Shown in pieces: positions 53,201 through 62,485 of a stretch of DNA of 64,000 nt (position 1 is the stretch's first letter; each line of letters begins with the position of its first letter). The stretch covers positions 124,001 to 188,000 of the forward strand of contig NZ_JACHNE010000001.1 in NCBI RefSeq assembly GCF_014205255.1, in the 5' to 3' direction. Made by a program: the position numbers and the translations under genes. Below the pieces are notes generated by a model. The model searched no databases, had not been told where the DNA came from, and was given only the letters and a program-made list of their open reading frames with translations. This stretch comes from Streptomyces caelestis. GTDB taxonomy: Bacteria; Actinomycetota; Actinomycetes; Streptomycetales; Streptomycetaceae.

Positions 53201-56200
53201 GGGCAGGTCGAGCTCGTCCGGCAGGCCGGCGAGCTGCTCCGCCCAGTAGGCGAACTGCTGCGCGGCGGTGCTGTCCGGGTCGTCGGGGTCGCCCAGCAGC
53301 CGGCGCTGCCACAGGGCGTAGTCGCCGTACTGCACCGGCAGGTCGTCCCACTGCGGGGCACAGCCCTCGGCGCGGGCCCGGTACGCCGCGGACAGATCCG
53401 CGGCCAGCGGCGCCAGGGACCAGCCGTCCGCGGCGATGTGATGCAGCACCAGCAGCAGGACGCAGCTGCCGTCCGGCAACTGGAAGAGGTGGGCGCGCAG
53501 CGGCAGGTCGCTCTCCAGTTGGAAGCCCATCCGGGCAGCCGAGCGCAGCTGGTCCTGAAGCAGCCGTGGCGGCGTCTGCGCGACGAACAGGTCGGCTTCG
53601 GCCTCGGCGGCGTTCAGCACCTCCTGGACGGGGGCGCCGTCGCGCTCCGGGAACCGGGTGCGCAACGCCTCGTGGCGGGCGACGACGTCGGACAGGGCGC
53701 TGCGCAGGACGTCGCTGTCCACCGGTCCGGGGAACCGCAGGACGACCGGGATGTTGTAGGTCGGGCTGGGGCCTTCCAGCCGGTCGATGAACCACAGGCG
53801 GGTCTGGGCCGGGGACAGCGGCATGGGGTCGGGGCGCTGCTCGCGCACCAGGGGCGGGCGGGGCCGGCCGGCGGCGGCACACTCCGCCAGCTCGGCCAGG
53901 GTGGGGGCGGCGAACAGGTCGGCGACGCTCAGCTCCAGGCCCTCGGCGGCGCGGATCCGGCCGACCAGGCGGGCGGCGAGCAGCGAGTGACCGCCCAGGG
54001 CGAAGAAGTTGTCGTTCCTGCCGATCCGTTCGACGCCCAGCAGCTCGCACCACACCCGGGCGAGCGCCTGTTCGAGCGGTGTGGCCGGCTCACCCCCGTC
54101 GGGTTCCGTCGCGTCCGGGCCGCCGGCGGCCCGCCCGCCGCTCCGGGCCGGCAGCACGTCGACCTGCCGGACGGCGCACGGCACGGGGGTGCCGAAGCGG
54201 TCGGGCTCGGTGGCTGCCGTGGGTTCCCCCGGGTCCTTGCCGGTGACGTGCGCTTCGAGCATCCGCAGGGTTTCGGTCGGGGTGTCGAGATGGCTGCGCA
54301 CCCACGGCGCGCCGGGGTCCAGCCCGATCAGGACGTGGCCGGGGTCGTGCCGCAGAGCGACGGTGAGGGACCGCATCCCGTCCTGTCGGCCGATCAGGCG
54401 GAAGCCGCGGGCCCGGGTCAGGTCCTTCAGGGCGTACCCGCGGCTGGCGCCGATCTCGTCCCACATGCTCCAGGCGACGCTGTACGCGCGCAGCCCCAGG
54501 GAGCGCTGCTGAGCGGCGAGCGCGTCGACGCAGGCGTTGGCGGCCGCGTAGGCCGCGGCGAACGCGCCGCCGAAGTGGCCGTTGACGGAGGAGAAGGAGA
54601 CGAACAGGGTGCCCGGCCGGTCGCGGAGGAGATCGGTGAGCACGGCCGCGCCCGTGGTCTTGGCCGCCAGGACGGCCTGCCAGTGCTGCCCGTCGCCGTC
54701 GGTCAGGGGCCGTTCGGCGAAGTGCCCCGCCAGGTGCAGCACTCCGTCGACGCGCCCGGCGGCGCTCTCGGCGTCGGCGAGGGCGCGGCGGACCGCGTCG
54801 GGGTCGGCCAGGTCGGCGCCGACGTACCGCACGTCGCCCAGAGCGCGCAGTTCGGCGAGGGCCTCTGCCCGGCCGGACGTGCTCTGAAGCGGGCCGCGGC
54901 CGATCAGGGTGAGCCGGGCTCGGTGGTCGGTGAGCAGCGTGCGGGCGACCTCCACGCCGAGGCCGCCGAGGCCACCGGTGATCAGGTAGTGCCCTCCCTC
55001 GCGGAACGGGGGGACGCCGTAGCCGTCCGGACGCGGCGTGGGCAGTGCCGTGAGCCGGTTCACCCAGCGGGTGCCGTCGCGCAGGGCGACCACCGGCTCG
55101 CTCGGCGGGGTGACGATCTCGTCGTGGACGGCCGCGGCGGCGAGGTCCGGCCGCTGGGCGGCATCGGCGCCGTCCAGGTCCGTCCACCGCCCGTCCAGCC
55201 AGGGCAGTTCCTGCAGTGCGCTCTTGAGTACGGCCACGGCGGCGGCCCGTGCGGGGTGCACCGGCTCGTCCGGCCGGACCTGGCAGCCGGCGACGGCGAC
55301 GACGTCGAGGGTGATGCGCCGCTCGTCGCCGGCCAGCGCGGCCATGGCGCCGATCAGGGCGGCCATGCGCCGCGCGTCGGCCCGGAGCCGGCCCGGATCG
55401 CGGGAGTCCGGCTCGGCCGGCCCGGCCATGGTGAGATCGACGACCCGGTTCACGGGTCCTTCGAAGGCCGGGGTGAGTGCCGTCGTCCACGCCTGGGGCG
55501 TCAGGGCGCCGGACGCCGGGGGCGTGACGACGGAGCTGGTCCCGCCGGATGCGGCGATCCGCCGGGCGAGCGGTTCCAGGAGCGGGCAGCCGGGTTCGGC
55601 GACGAGGAGGACCTGTCCGGCGGCGGCCCGGGGGTCCGTGCCGTGGACGCGCTCGGCGCGCAGCCACACGGGCCGGTGGAACCAGTCGGGGACGGTTCGC
55701 TCGTTGCCGAGCAGGACGTCGGTGTCCCGGAGCACGTCGGCGTACAGGCCGTCCTCGAATCGCTTGCGCAGCAGCGCGCGCTGGATCTTGCCGATCTCCG
55801 TCTTCGGGATGTCCTCCCGGCACACGGGCAGCACGTGGGCCGGGGTGACCCCGAACTCCCGTGTCACCCGTCCCGTGATCGCGGCGACCAGCCCGCGCCG
55901 GTCGCTGCCCGGGGCGGGCACACAGAACACGGCCAGCTCGTCGGTGGTCGCGTCGGCCGATCCGCGTACGGCGACGGCGGCGGTGAACGAGCGCTCCACG
56001 CCGTCGATCTCCTCGACGGCGCCCTCGACGGCCTGGCTGGGGTGGTTCACCCCGTTGACGATGATGACGTCCTTGGCGCGACCGGTGAGCGTCACGGCGC
56101 CGTCGCGCAGGAAGGCGAGGTCTCCGGTGTCGAACCAGCCGTCGGCGGTGAACGCCTCGGCGTTGTGCTCCGGCGCCCGGTGGTAGCCGTCCGTCACCAT

Positions 56201-59200
56201 CGGACCGCGCACCTGCATACGGCCGGTCTCACCCTCCGGCAGGGCCTCTCCGGAGTCCGCCACGATGCGGATGGCGAAGCCGGGGTACGGCCGTCCGCAG
56301 CTGACGTGGGGATCGTCGTCGCTGCTGCCGTCCAGGGTCAGCACCGCGTCGGTCTCTCCGGAACTGGTCTCGGACATGCCCCACACCGGGTGCATCGCGG
56401 TCGCGGGCAGGCCGAAGGGCCGCAGCTCGGACAGGAACCGGCGGGCCACGCGGGCCGCGAGGCCCTCTCCGCCGTTGAGCGCCAGCCGCAGGCAGGACAG
56501 GTCCCAGTCGTGGTCCGGGGCGGCGGCCAGCCTGTCCGCGACCAGCCCGTAGGCGAAGTTGGGTGCCCAGGTGCTGGCGGCCCGGTGGCGGTCGATCGCG
56601 TCCAGCCAGCGCAGCGGTTCCTCGAGGACCCAGGCGGTGGGGGCCAGTACCTGGCGGGCGCCGAGCACGACGTCGCGCAGGTGGAACATCACCACTCCAC
56701 CGACGTGGTCGAGGGGCATCCAGTTGAACGAGACGTCGTCCGCGGTCAGTCCGTGCTGCTGAACGGCGGCGGCGACGTGGGCCAGCAGGTTGCGGTGACG
56801 CTGCTCGACCGCCTTCGGTTTGCCCGTGCTGCCCGAGGTGAGCAGGAGCAGGGCCAGGTCGTCCGGATCGGCGGGGTGCCAGTCACGGTCCCGCGGGCCG
56901 GTCAGCAGGTCGTCGACGGCCGCGACCTGGGGCTCGGGCCCGCCGTTCTGCTCCGCCAGGAGCGTCCGGATGGCGTCCCGGGCCGAGGCGGGGGCGAGCA
57001 CGCACGGCCCGTCCAGCATGGTCCAGGCGTCCACCAGGCGGGTCACCTGCGCCCCGCCGTGCGCGTAGCCGGCCGGCGGGGCCGCCAGCGGCACCGGCAC
57101 CATGCCGCCGAGCGCGCAGGCCCAGAAACCGACGACGAAGTCCCGGGTGTCCGGGAGCTGGAACAGCACCTTGTCACCGGCCCGCAGCCCGGCCTGCCGC
57201 AGGCCGTGCAGGACCCGGGAGGCGTCCTCGGCCAGCTCGGCGTAGGACTGCCGCTCCTCGCTGCCGTCCGGCCGGATGTGCACCACCTCGCCGTGACCGG
57301 CCTCGGCGGCCGCCAGCGCGTCGGCCAGGGTGCGCTGCGGCAGGAGCCGCAGGGCCGGACCCTCGCTGATCGACAGGGGGGTCTGCCGGTCCGGGTTCAC
57401 GCCCTCCGTGCCAGGGGTGGGCTCGGGAGCGGTCCGGGACGGGGTGAGCAGGTCTCCGATGTGGAGGCGGCCCGGAGCGGGCGGCACCCGGTCCCGTACG
57501 GCGACGGCCGCGCCGGTCACGTCCGGGTCCGCCGTCAGCCGCCGCTCCCAGGCGCGGGCCACGCCCTCGTCCAGGACCGGCAGCGCGAGCAGTGCCTCGG
57601 TGTCGACCGCACCCTGCGCGGTGCGCGGCACCGCCGTCACCGGCACGACCCGCAGGGGCGGTGCCGTGGGCGGCAGGGCGGCCCGGCCGGCCACGGCCAG
57701 CGCGGCCGGGTCCACGGGAGCCTCCGGCACCACGTAGGCCACCGGTTCGGGCACCCCGGTGGCCGAGGTGCGCAGCGACACCAGGCATTCGCGTACGCCG
57801 TCCTGGGCGAGCAGGGCACGTTCGCAGCCCGGCAGGCTGTCCTGGAGGTGCTGCCGGGTTTCGCCGTCCGGCAGGAGCTGTGACAGCGGACGGTCGGAAG
57901 CGGCGACCGCACGCGCCAGGACCGCCCGCAGCCGCTCGACGAGTGCCTCGACGGTGGCACGTTCGAACAACTCGGTGCTGTACTCGACGGACCCCGCCAC
58001 GCCGGCGGGCTCCCCCGCCTCGCCACGCCGCTCGGCCAGCGAGAGCGTCAGGTCGAAGCGGGAGACGCCGACGTCGGTCGGCTCCAGACGCAGCGTGGAG
58101 CCCTCCATCTCCAGCGTGGCGTCTCCGGCGTTCTGCAGGACCAGCATGACCTGGAACAGCGGGTGGCGGCCCGCCACGCGGGGCGGCGCCAGCCGGTCGA
58201 CCAGCCAGTCGAACGGAAGGTCCTGATGGGCCTGGGCGGCCAGGTTGTCCTTGCGTACCCGTTCGAGCAGCTCCTCGAAGGACGGGTCGCCGGAGGTGTC
58301 GGTGCGCAGCACGAGCGTGTTGCTGAAGAAGCCCACGAGGTGGTCCAGCGCGGCATCGTGCCGCCCGGCCACGGCGGTGCCCAGCGGGATGTCCGGTCCG
58401 GCGCCGGACCGGGCCAGGGTGGCGGCCAGCGCCGCCTGAAGGACCATGAAGACCGTGGTCCGGTGGGCGCCGGCCAGTTCGCTCAGCTTGCGGTGCAGGT
58501 CGGCGTCGAGGCCGACCGGCACGGCGTCGCCCGCGTACTGGTGGGTGCGGGTGCGCAGACGGTCGTACGGCAGATCGAGCTGCTCGGGCGCGGCGGCCAG
58601 TGTCCGCTGCCAGTAGGCGAGCTGACGGCCCGCTCGGCTGTCCGCGTCCGCCGGATCGCCGAGGAGTTCGCGCTGCCAGAGCGTGTAGTCGGCGTATTGG
58701 ACCGGCAGCGGCTGCCAGTCCGGCACGCGTCCCTCGGCCCGCGCGGTGTACGCCTCGGCCAGATCCTGCGCCAGCGGCACCAGGGACCAGCCGTCCCCGG
58801 CGATGTGGTGCAGCACCAGGAGCAGCGCGGTGGTGGAGTCGTCGGCCCGGAACAGATGGGCGCGCAGCGGGATCTGAGCGCTCAGGTCGAAGCCCTGCCG
58901 GGCGGCCGAGCGCACGCGGGAGGCCAGGTCCGTGGCCGCCACGTCGGCGACCTCCAGCACGGGCCGGGCCTGAGGACTGTCAGGGTCCAGTACCACCTGC
59001 CGGGGGTCCCCCTCGACATCCGGGAAGACAGTGCGCAACGCCTCGTGCCGGGTGCAGACGTCGGCGAGCGCGGCCCGCAGGGTGTCGGCGTCGGGCGCGG
59101 TCCGCAGGGACAGCACGAGGGGGATGTGGTAGGTGGGGCTGGGGCCCTCCAGGCGGTTGAGGAACCAGATGCGGGCCTGGGCCGGGGACAGCGGCACGTG

Positions 59201-62200
59201 CTCCGGCCGGACCGCGGGCACCAGCGGCGGACGGGCGGCACCGGCGTCGCCCTGCGCCGTGGCGTCCGCCGCGTGTTCGGCGAGCAGGGCGGCCAGCGCG
59301 CCCGGAGACGCGGCCTCGAAGATGGCGGCCATGCCGATCTCCGCGTCGAAGGCGGCGCGGATACGTGTCTGCAACCGGGTGGCGAGCACGGAGTGCCCGC
59401 CGAGGTCGAAGAAGTCGTCGTCGGGGCCGACGGCTCCCGCGGACAGCCCCAGCACCTGCTCGAACAGCTCGCACAGCCGCTTCTCGGACTCGCCGGCCGG
59501 CCCCCGTCCGGCACCGGCGGTCCCGGCGAAGTCCGGCGCGGGCAGGGCCGCGACGTCGAGCTTGCCGTTAGGGGTGAGCGGCAGCCGGTCCACGACGACG
59601 CAGGCGCTGGGCACCATGTGCTCGGGCAGCCGCCGGGCCAGGTGGCCGCGCAGTTCGGCGGCGTCCGGCCGGTGCCCGGGCTCGGGGACGGCATAGGCGA
59701 CGAGTATCCGGTCCTCGACTTCCGCCCGTTCGCGGACGACGACGGCGGCCTGTGTGACACCGGGGTGATCCGCCAGGACCACCTCGATCTCACCGGGTTC
59801 GATGCGGAAGCCGCGGATCTTCACCTGGTGGTCGCGGCGTCCGACGAACTCCAGCGTTCCGTCGGCGAGTCGGCGTGCGAGGTCACCGCTGCGGTACATC
59901 AGCTCGCCCGGCCGGCCGAACGGGTCGTCGACGAACCGCTCCGCGGTCAGGTCCGGGCGGCCCAGGTAGCCCTGTGCCAGACCCTGCCCGGCCACGTGGA
60001 TCTCGCCGACCCAGCCGGGCGGCGCGTGCTGCCCGCAGTGGTCGAGTACGTACACACGCAGGTGCGGCAGCGCGGTGCCGATGGCGCTGCGCCCCCGGTC
60101 GGCGGTCACCATCTCACGGGTGACCCGTTGGTAGGTGGAATGCACGGTCGTCTCGGTGATGCCGTACATGTTGACCAGCACCGGTGCCTCGTCGCCGTAG
60201 CGTTCCACCCAGGGCCTCAGCTGGGCGAAGTTCAGCGCCTCACCGGCGAAGACGATGTAGCGCAGGGCGAACGGATCGTGATCGTGCCCGTCGCGGTGCG
60301 CCTCCCTGTCGGCCTCGACGAGCTGGCGGAAGGCGGAGGGAGTCTGGTTCAGGACGGTCACGCGTTCCCGGCGCAGCAGGTCCAGGAACTCCCCCGGCGA
60401 GCGGGTGACCGTGTGCGGGACGACGACGAGCCGGCCGCCGTGGAGCAGCGCCCCCCACATCTCCCAGACCGAGACGTCGAAGGCGTACGAGTGGAACAAC
60501 GGCCACACGTCGTCGCCGGTGAAGGTGAAGTGCGCCGAGGCGCCCCTGAACAGGCTGATGACGTTGGAGTGCGGGATCGCCACTCCCTTGGGACGGCCGG
60601 TGGAGCCAGAGGTGTAGATGATGTAGGCGATGTCCTCGGGAGCGAGCGGCGCGGGGCGGTCGGCGTCGGTGAGGTCGACGTCAGAGCATGCGGCGAGCTC
60701 CTGGTCGGTGCCCGGATCGCCGAGGACGACGACGGGGGCGCCGACGTCCGGGAGTTCCGGTGCCGTGTGGGCGTCCGTCACCAGCAGGGCGGGCGAGGCG
60801 TCCTCGGCGACCAGGCGGATGCGTTCGGCCGGGTAACCGGGGTCCAACGGCAGGTAGGCGGCACCCGACTTGAGCACGGCGAGGATGCCGACGATCAGTT
60901 CCGGGGAACGGTGGAGCGCCAGGGCCACGATCCGGCCGGGCCCGGCCCCGCGTCCGACGAGGAGCCGGGCCAGCCGGTTGGCGCGTGCGTTGAGCTCCGC
61001 ATAGCCGATCGACGTGCCCTCGTGTGTGACGGCCACCGCCTGTGGTGTGCGCGCGGCCTGGGCCTCGAACAGCTGGGGCAGGGTGGTGCCGGGCGCGGCG
61101 GGCATGTGCTCGGCGGGTGTGTGCGCCGGCTCCTCGCCGGACCGCAGCAGGGTGGTCCGGGCCAGGCTCATGTCGGCTTCGGCATCGGCGAGCTGACCGA
61201 GCAGGAGGAGGAACCGCTCCTGGTGCTCGGCCAGCTGGTCCTGCGTGTACAACGCGGGGTTGGCGTCGAAGGCGAGGAGCAGCCCGGCTCCGCCGGGACC
61301 CGGCCGGACGGTGATCGACAGGTCCTCGACGGCACCGCCCGACAGGTGGTGCGGTGTGGTGGCGAAGTCGCCGAAGCGCACGTCGTGGTGGAAGAACACC
61401 AGGTTGACCAGTGGCCCGTACAGCCGCCGGGTGCCGCCCAGGAGCTTCAGGTCGCGGCGCAGGTCCTCACCGCGGTACTGCTGGTGGGCACGGACGGCGC
61501 GCAGGTCGGCGGCGACCGACCGGACCAGCTCGCCGACCGGGGTGTCCCGCTGTACGTCCAGCCGCAGCGGCAGGTTGTTCGAGGTCGTTCCGGGCGTGCG
61601 CAGCGGGGCGGTACCGAGCCGGCTCAGGGTGGTCAGTCCGAGGACGACGTCCGGGGCACCGGTGACCCGGTGGACGTAGGCGCCGACGGCGGCGAGGAAG
61701 AGTTCCGTCCGTCCCACGCCCAGGCGGGCGGCGGCCGCCGAGAGGCGTTCGGCCTCGGCGGCGGACAGGGTGGTGGCGCAGCGCAGATGGGAGGCGGAGG
61801 GCTGTGCGGTGCCCTCGGTCAGGCCGACGGCCTCGGGGGCGTCGGCGAAGCGCTCCGTCCAGTAGGCGCGGTCACGCTCGAAGCGCTGCCCGGCTCGGTA
61901 GGAGGTCTCCTCGTCGAGGAGCGTGTGCACCGGGGGGAACGAGCCCGCCGTGTCGTGGCCCTTGGCGAGCGCGGTGTAGACCTCGGCCACTTGGCGGAAG
62001 ACCAGCAGATAGCTGTAGCCGTCGAGCAGGATGTGATGGGCCCGCTGGTACCAGAACCAGCGGTCGTCCGCCGCCTTGAAGAGTGCCTGGGTGAACAGTG
62101 GGCCCTCGGTGAGGTCGGCCGGGGTCGCGAGGTCGGAGCGGATCCATTCCTCCGCCGCCGCCTGCGGGTCGGGCTCGGCACTGACGTCCAGCAGGTGCGG

Positions 62201-62485
62201 CTTGCAGTCGACGGCGGGCGAGACACGGCAGCGGGGCCCGTCGCCGGTCTCGACGAAGCGCAGGCGGAACGTCTCCGCCTCGGCGATCACGCGCCGCAGC
62301 GCCGTCTCGAACAACTCGGGGTCCAGCGGGCCGTGGATCTCCAGGTACTCGCCCGTGTTGTAGGCGGGGTTTCCCGGGTCGAGCTGTTGGCCGTACCAGA
62401 TGCCCCGCTGCGCCCTGGTCAGGTCCAGCAGTCCGGCCGTGTCCGCGGTGGGGAGGGCTTCGGGTCCGTTCGCGTCAGGGAGCAC
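50219..62485 (-). CDS. NRPS: C-A(Thr-like)-PCP / C-pseudoAsub-acyl ligase-KR-PCP / C-pseudoAsub-KR-PCP
   Basis: 4,088 residues from a GTG with GAGGA nine bases upstream. Module 1: C domain (H150-H151xxxD), A domain about 470-975 with specificity residues DVWNVAMVHK by hand alignment to GrsA, seven of ten as in Thr (DFWNIGMVHK), PCP Ser1032. Module 2: C (H1226-H1227xxxD), orphan Asub-like piece ending TAQGAVD (Ala1626 where A10 Lys belongs), FAAL/acyl-ligase-like domain about 1720-2245 (TSGSTGKPK, WMPLDHVGG, Lys2233 in GKIQ), KR (GGLGGLG, Tyr2646), PCP Ser2834. Module 3: C (H3015-H3016xxxD), second Asub-like piece (Thr3418 for Lys), no A domain, KR (GGLGGTG, Tyr3830), PCP Ser4009. The order fits antimycin-type depsipeptide synthetases: acyl-Thr followed by hydroxy acids from keto acids. 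Confidence 0.92.
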   Translation of the reverse strand: MLPDANGPEALPTADTAGLLDLTRAQRGIWYGQQLDPGNPAYNTGEYLEIHGPLDPELFETALRRVIAEAETFRLRFVETGDGPRCRVSPAVDCKPHLLDVSAEPDPQAAAEEWIRSDLATPADLTEGPLFTQALFKAADDRWFWYQRAHHILLDGYSYLLVFRQVAEVYTALAKGHDTAGSFPPVHTLLDEETSYRAGQRFERDRAYWTERFADAPEAVGLTEGTAQPSASHLRCATTLSAAEAERLSAAAARLGVGRTELFLAAVGAYVHRVTGAPDVVLGLTTLSRLGTAPLRTPGTTSNNLPLRLDVQRDTPVGELVRSVAADLRAVRAHQQYRGEDLRRDLKLLGGTRRLYGPLVNLVFFHHDVRFGDFATTPHHLSGGAVEDLSITVRPGPGGAGLLLAFDANPALYTQDQLAEHQERFLLLLGQLADAEADMSLARTTLLRSGEEPAHTPAEHMPAAPGTTLPQLFEAQAARTPQAVAVTHEGTSIGYAELNARANRLARLLVGRGAGPGRIVALALHRSPELIVGILAVLKSGAAYLPLDPGYPAERIRLVAEDASPALLVTDAHTAPELPDVGAPVVVLGDPGTDQELAACSDVDLTDADRPAPLAPEDIAYIIYTSGSTGRPKGVAIPHSNVISLFRGASAHFTFTGDDVWPLFHSYAFDVSVWEMWGALLHGGRLVVVPHTVTRSPGEFLDLLRRERVTVLNQTPSAFRQLVEADREAHRDGHDHDPFALRYIVFAGEALNFAQLRPWVERYGDEAPVLVNMYGITETTVHSTYQRVTREMVTADRGRSAIGTALPHLRVYVLDHCGQHAPPGWVGEIHVAGQGLAQGYLGRPDLTAERFVDDPFGRPGELMYRSGDLARRLADGTLEFVGRRDHQVKIRGFRIEPGEIEVVLADHPGVTQAAVVVRERAEVEDRILVAYAVPEPGHRPDAAELRGHLARRLPEHMVPSACVVVDRLPLTPNGKLDVAALPAPDFAGTAGAGRGPAGESEKRLCELFEQVLGLSAGAVGPDDDFFDLGGHSVLATRLQTRIRAAFDAEIGMAAIFEAASPGALAALLAEHAADATAQGDAGAARPPLVPAVRPEHVPLSPAQARIWFLNRLEGPSPTYHIPLVLSLRTAPDADTLRAALADVCTRHEALRTVFPDVEGDPRQVVLDPDSPQARPVLEVADVAATDLASRVRSAARQGFDLSAQIPLRAHLFRADDSTTALLLVLHHIAGDGWSLVPLAQDLAEAYTARAEGRVPDWQPLPVQYADYTLWQRELLGDPADADSRAGRQLAYWQRTLAAAPEQLDLPYDRLRTRTHQYAGDAVPVGLDADLHRKLSELAGAHRTTVFMVLQAALAATLARSGAGPDIPLGTAVAGRHDAALDHLVGFFSNTLVLRTDTSGDPSFEELLERVRKDNLAAQAHQDLPFDWLVDRLAPPRVAGRHPLFQVMLVLQNAGDATLEMEGSTLRLEPTDVGVSRFDLTLSLAERRGEAGEPAGVAGSVEYSTELFERATVEALVERLRAVLARAVAASDRPLSQLLPDGETRQHLQDSLPGCERALLAQDGVRECLVSLRTSATGVPEPVAYVVPEAPVDPAALAVAGRAALPPTAPPLRVVPVTAVPRTAQGAVDTEALLALPVLDEGVARAWERRLTADPDVTGAAVAVRDRVPPAPGRLHIGDLLTPSRTAPEPTPGTEGVNPDRQTPLSISEGPALRLLPQRTLADALAAAEAGHGEVVHIRPDGSEERQSYAELAEDASRVLHGLRQAGLRAGDKVLFQLPDTRDFVVGFWACALGGMVPVPLAAPPAGYAHGGAQVTRLVDAWTMLDGPCVLAPASARDAIRTLLAEQNGGPEPQVAAVDDLLTGPRDRDWHPADPDDLALLLLTSGSTGKPKAVEQRHRNLLAHVAAAVQQHGLTADDVSFNWMPLDHVGGVVMFHLRDVVLGARQVLAPTAWVLEEPLRWLDAIDRHRAASTWAPNFAYGLVADRLAAAPDHDWDLSCLRLALNGGEGLAARVARRFLSELRPFGLPATAMHPVWGMSETSSGETDAVLTLDGSSDDDPHVSCGRPYPGFAIRIVADSGEALPEGETGRMQVRGPMVTDGYHRAPEHNAEAFTADGWFDTGDLAFLRDGAVTLTGRAKDVIIVNGVNHPSQAVEGAVEEIDGVERSFTAAVAVRGSADATTDELAVFCVPAPGSDRRGLVAAITGRVTREFGVTPAHVLPVCREDIPKTEIGKIQRALLRKRFEDGLYADVLRDTDVLLGNERTVPDWFHRPVWLRAERVHGTDPRAAAGQVLLVAEPGCPLLEPLARRIAASGGTSSVVTPPASGALTPQAWTTALTPAFEGPVNRVVDLTMAGPAEPDSRDPGRLRADARRMAALIGAMAALAGDERRITLDVVAVAGCQVRPDEPVHPARAAAVAVLKSALQELPWLDGRWTDLDGADAAQRPDLAAAAVHDEIVTPPSEPVVALRDGTRWVNRLTALPTPRPDGYGVPPFREGGHYLITGGLGGLGVEVARTLLTDHRARLTLIGRGPLQSTSGRAEALAELRALGDVRYVGADLADPDAVRRALADAESAAGRVDGVLHLAGHFAERPLTDGDGQHWQAVLAAKTTGAAVLTDLLRDRPGTLFVSFSSVNGHFGGAFAAAYAAANACVDALAAQQRSLGLRAYSVAWSMWDEIGASRGYALKDLTRARGFRLIGRQDGMRSLTVALRHDPGHVLIGLDPGAPWVRSHLDTPTETLRMLEAHVTGKDPGEPTAATEPDRFGTPVPCAVRQVDVLPARSGGRAAGGPDATEPDGGEPATPLEQALARVWCELLGVERIGRNDNFFALGGHSLLAARLVGRIRAAEGLELSVADLFAAPTLAELAECAAAGRPRPPLVREQRPDPMPLSPAQTRLWFIDRLEGPSPTYNIPVVLRFPGPVDSDVLRSALSDVVARHEALRTRFPERDGAPVQEVLNAAEAEADLFVAQTPPRLLQDQLRSAARMGFQLESDLPLRAHLFQLPDGSCVLLLVLHHIAADGWSLAPLAADLSAAYRARAEGCAPQWDDLPVQYGDYALWQRRLLGDPDDPDSTAAQQFAYWAEQLAGLPDELDLPYDRPRPDTPSRQGRLIHRRLDGALHRRLTELARNHEATLFMVVQAALAAALTRSGAGGDIPVGTVLAGRSDPALSPLVGFFVNTQVLRTRTSGDLAFAELLNRVRDTTKAAHAHQDLPFDHLVERLNPPRHLARHPLFQISLTFEDAAAQEVELAGTRARIERLHLDAAKFDLVFNFSEHRDADGTPDGLDLNVEYSVDLFDSGTAEELADLVGRVLRDAAGDPSRRLSELAAAEPAPAGGEGPGPDDAALTAAVLAVPGVRECAVARRRDADGRLRPVVHAVPERPLTASRLAEAAHRALPALPAPPLVVLVTALPRTPDGTVDAEALDRLPVLDGSLITAWRDRLLAVPAVESATVTVAPVPLPPRPETGPDAAPALLHPVWHPARPAPAQPVVAGAEVAVLAGRDRRTAEELAELIRRHGGRGTVLDGAADGSPLEGLRALPAPPDRVIDLTRLDDDAPAADVPDAADPLGGLLDLITALSGIDGAPRTTALTVAARTGPRPRPDHAACVALLMSAAQEQPGLAARWIEVRTADAGPARLAERLFAELAPGAEAHVALDGDRRWVSRLAELPPESAASRPSAAVIEPGGHHLVTGGLGGTGVELARHLLTRYGARLTLVGRTPAERHLRRDVLAELRALGDVRYLAADIADAEEVRRLLAEAGEPDAVWHLAGHLADGPVTEATPEQRQAVWQAKVAGARHLTEALGHRRGMLFVSFSSINGYFGGARTGLYAAANAWLDALAVHQRRMGLRGHSLAWSMWEETGMSRGYALRELTEARGYRVLPPRQALAGLDAALRHDTPHLLIGPDPAAPWVRAHLPGPALPLERLAATVTTRAGHPVPAVAEAALPDPFGTPTTCAVRVGEAAPAQDAPAGGRADELLPALTAIWAETLGREQVGPDDSFFDLGGHSILLVNLRSLIQRRLGHDVSLADVFSHPAPAAMARHLASAGEPAAGDRGDPAAGAQRAVRQKQARARNRAAAQRKAHRDG

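Noticed and set aside
53000..53500. Third C domain read as an epimerisation domain
   Set aside because: It has the condensation HHIAADG motif and the LFMVVQAALAAAL and NTQVLRT segments of C domains, and is followed by carrier-linked KR sequence, so C is the better call.
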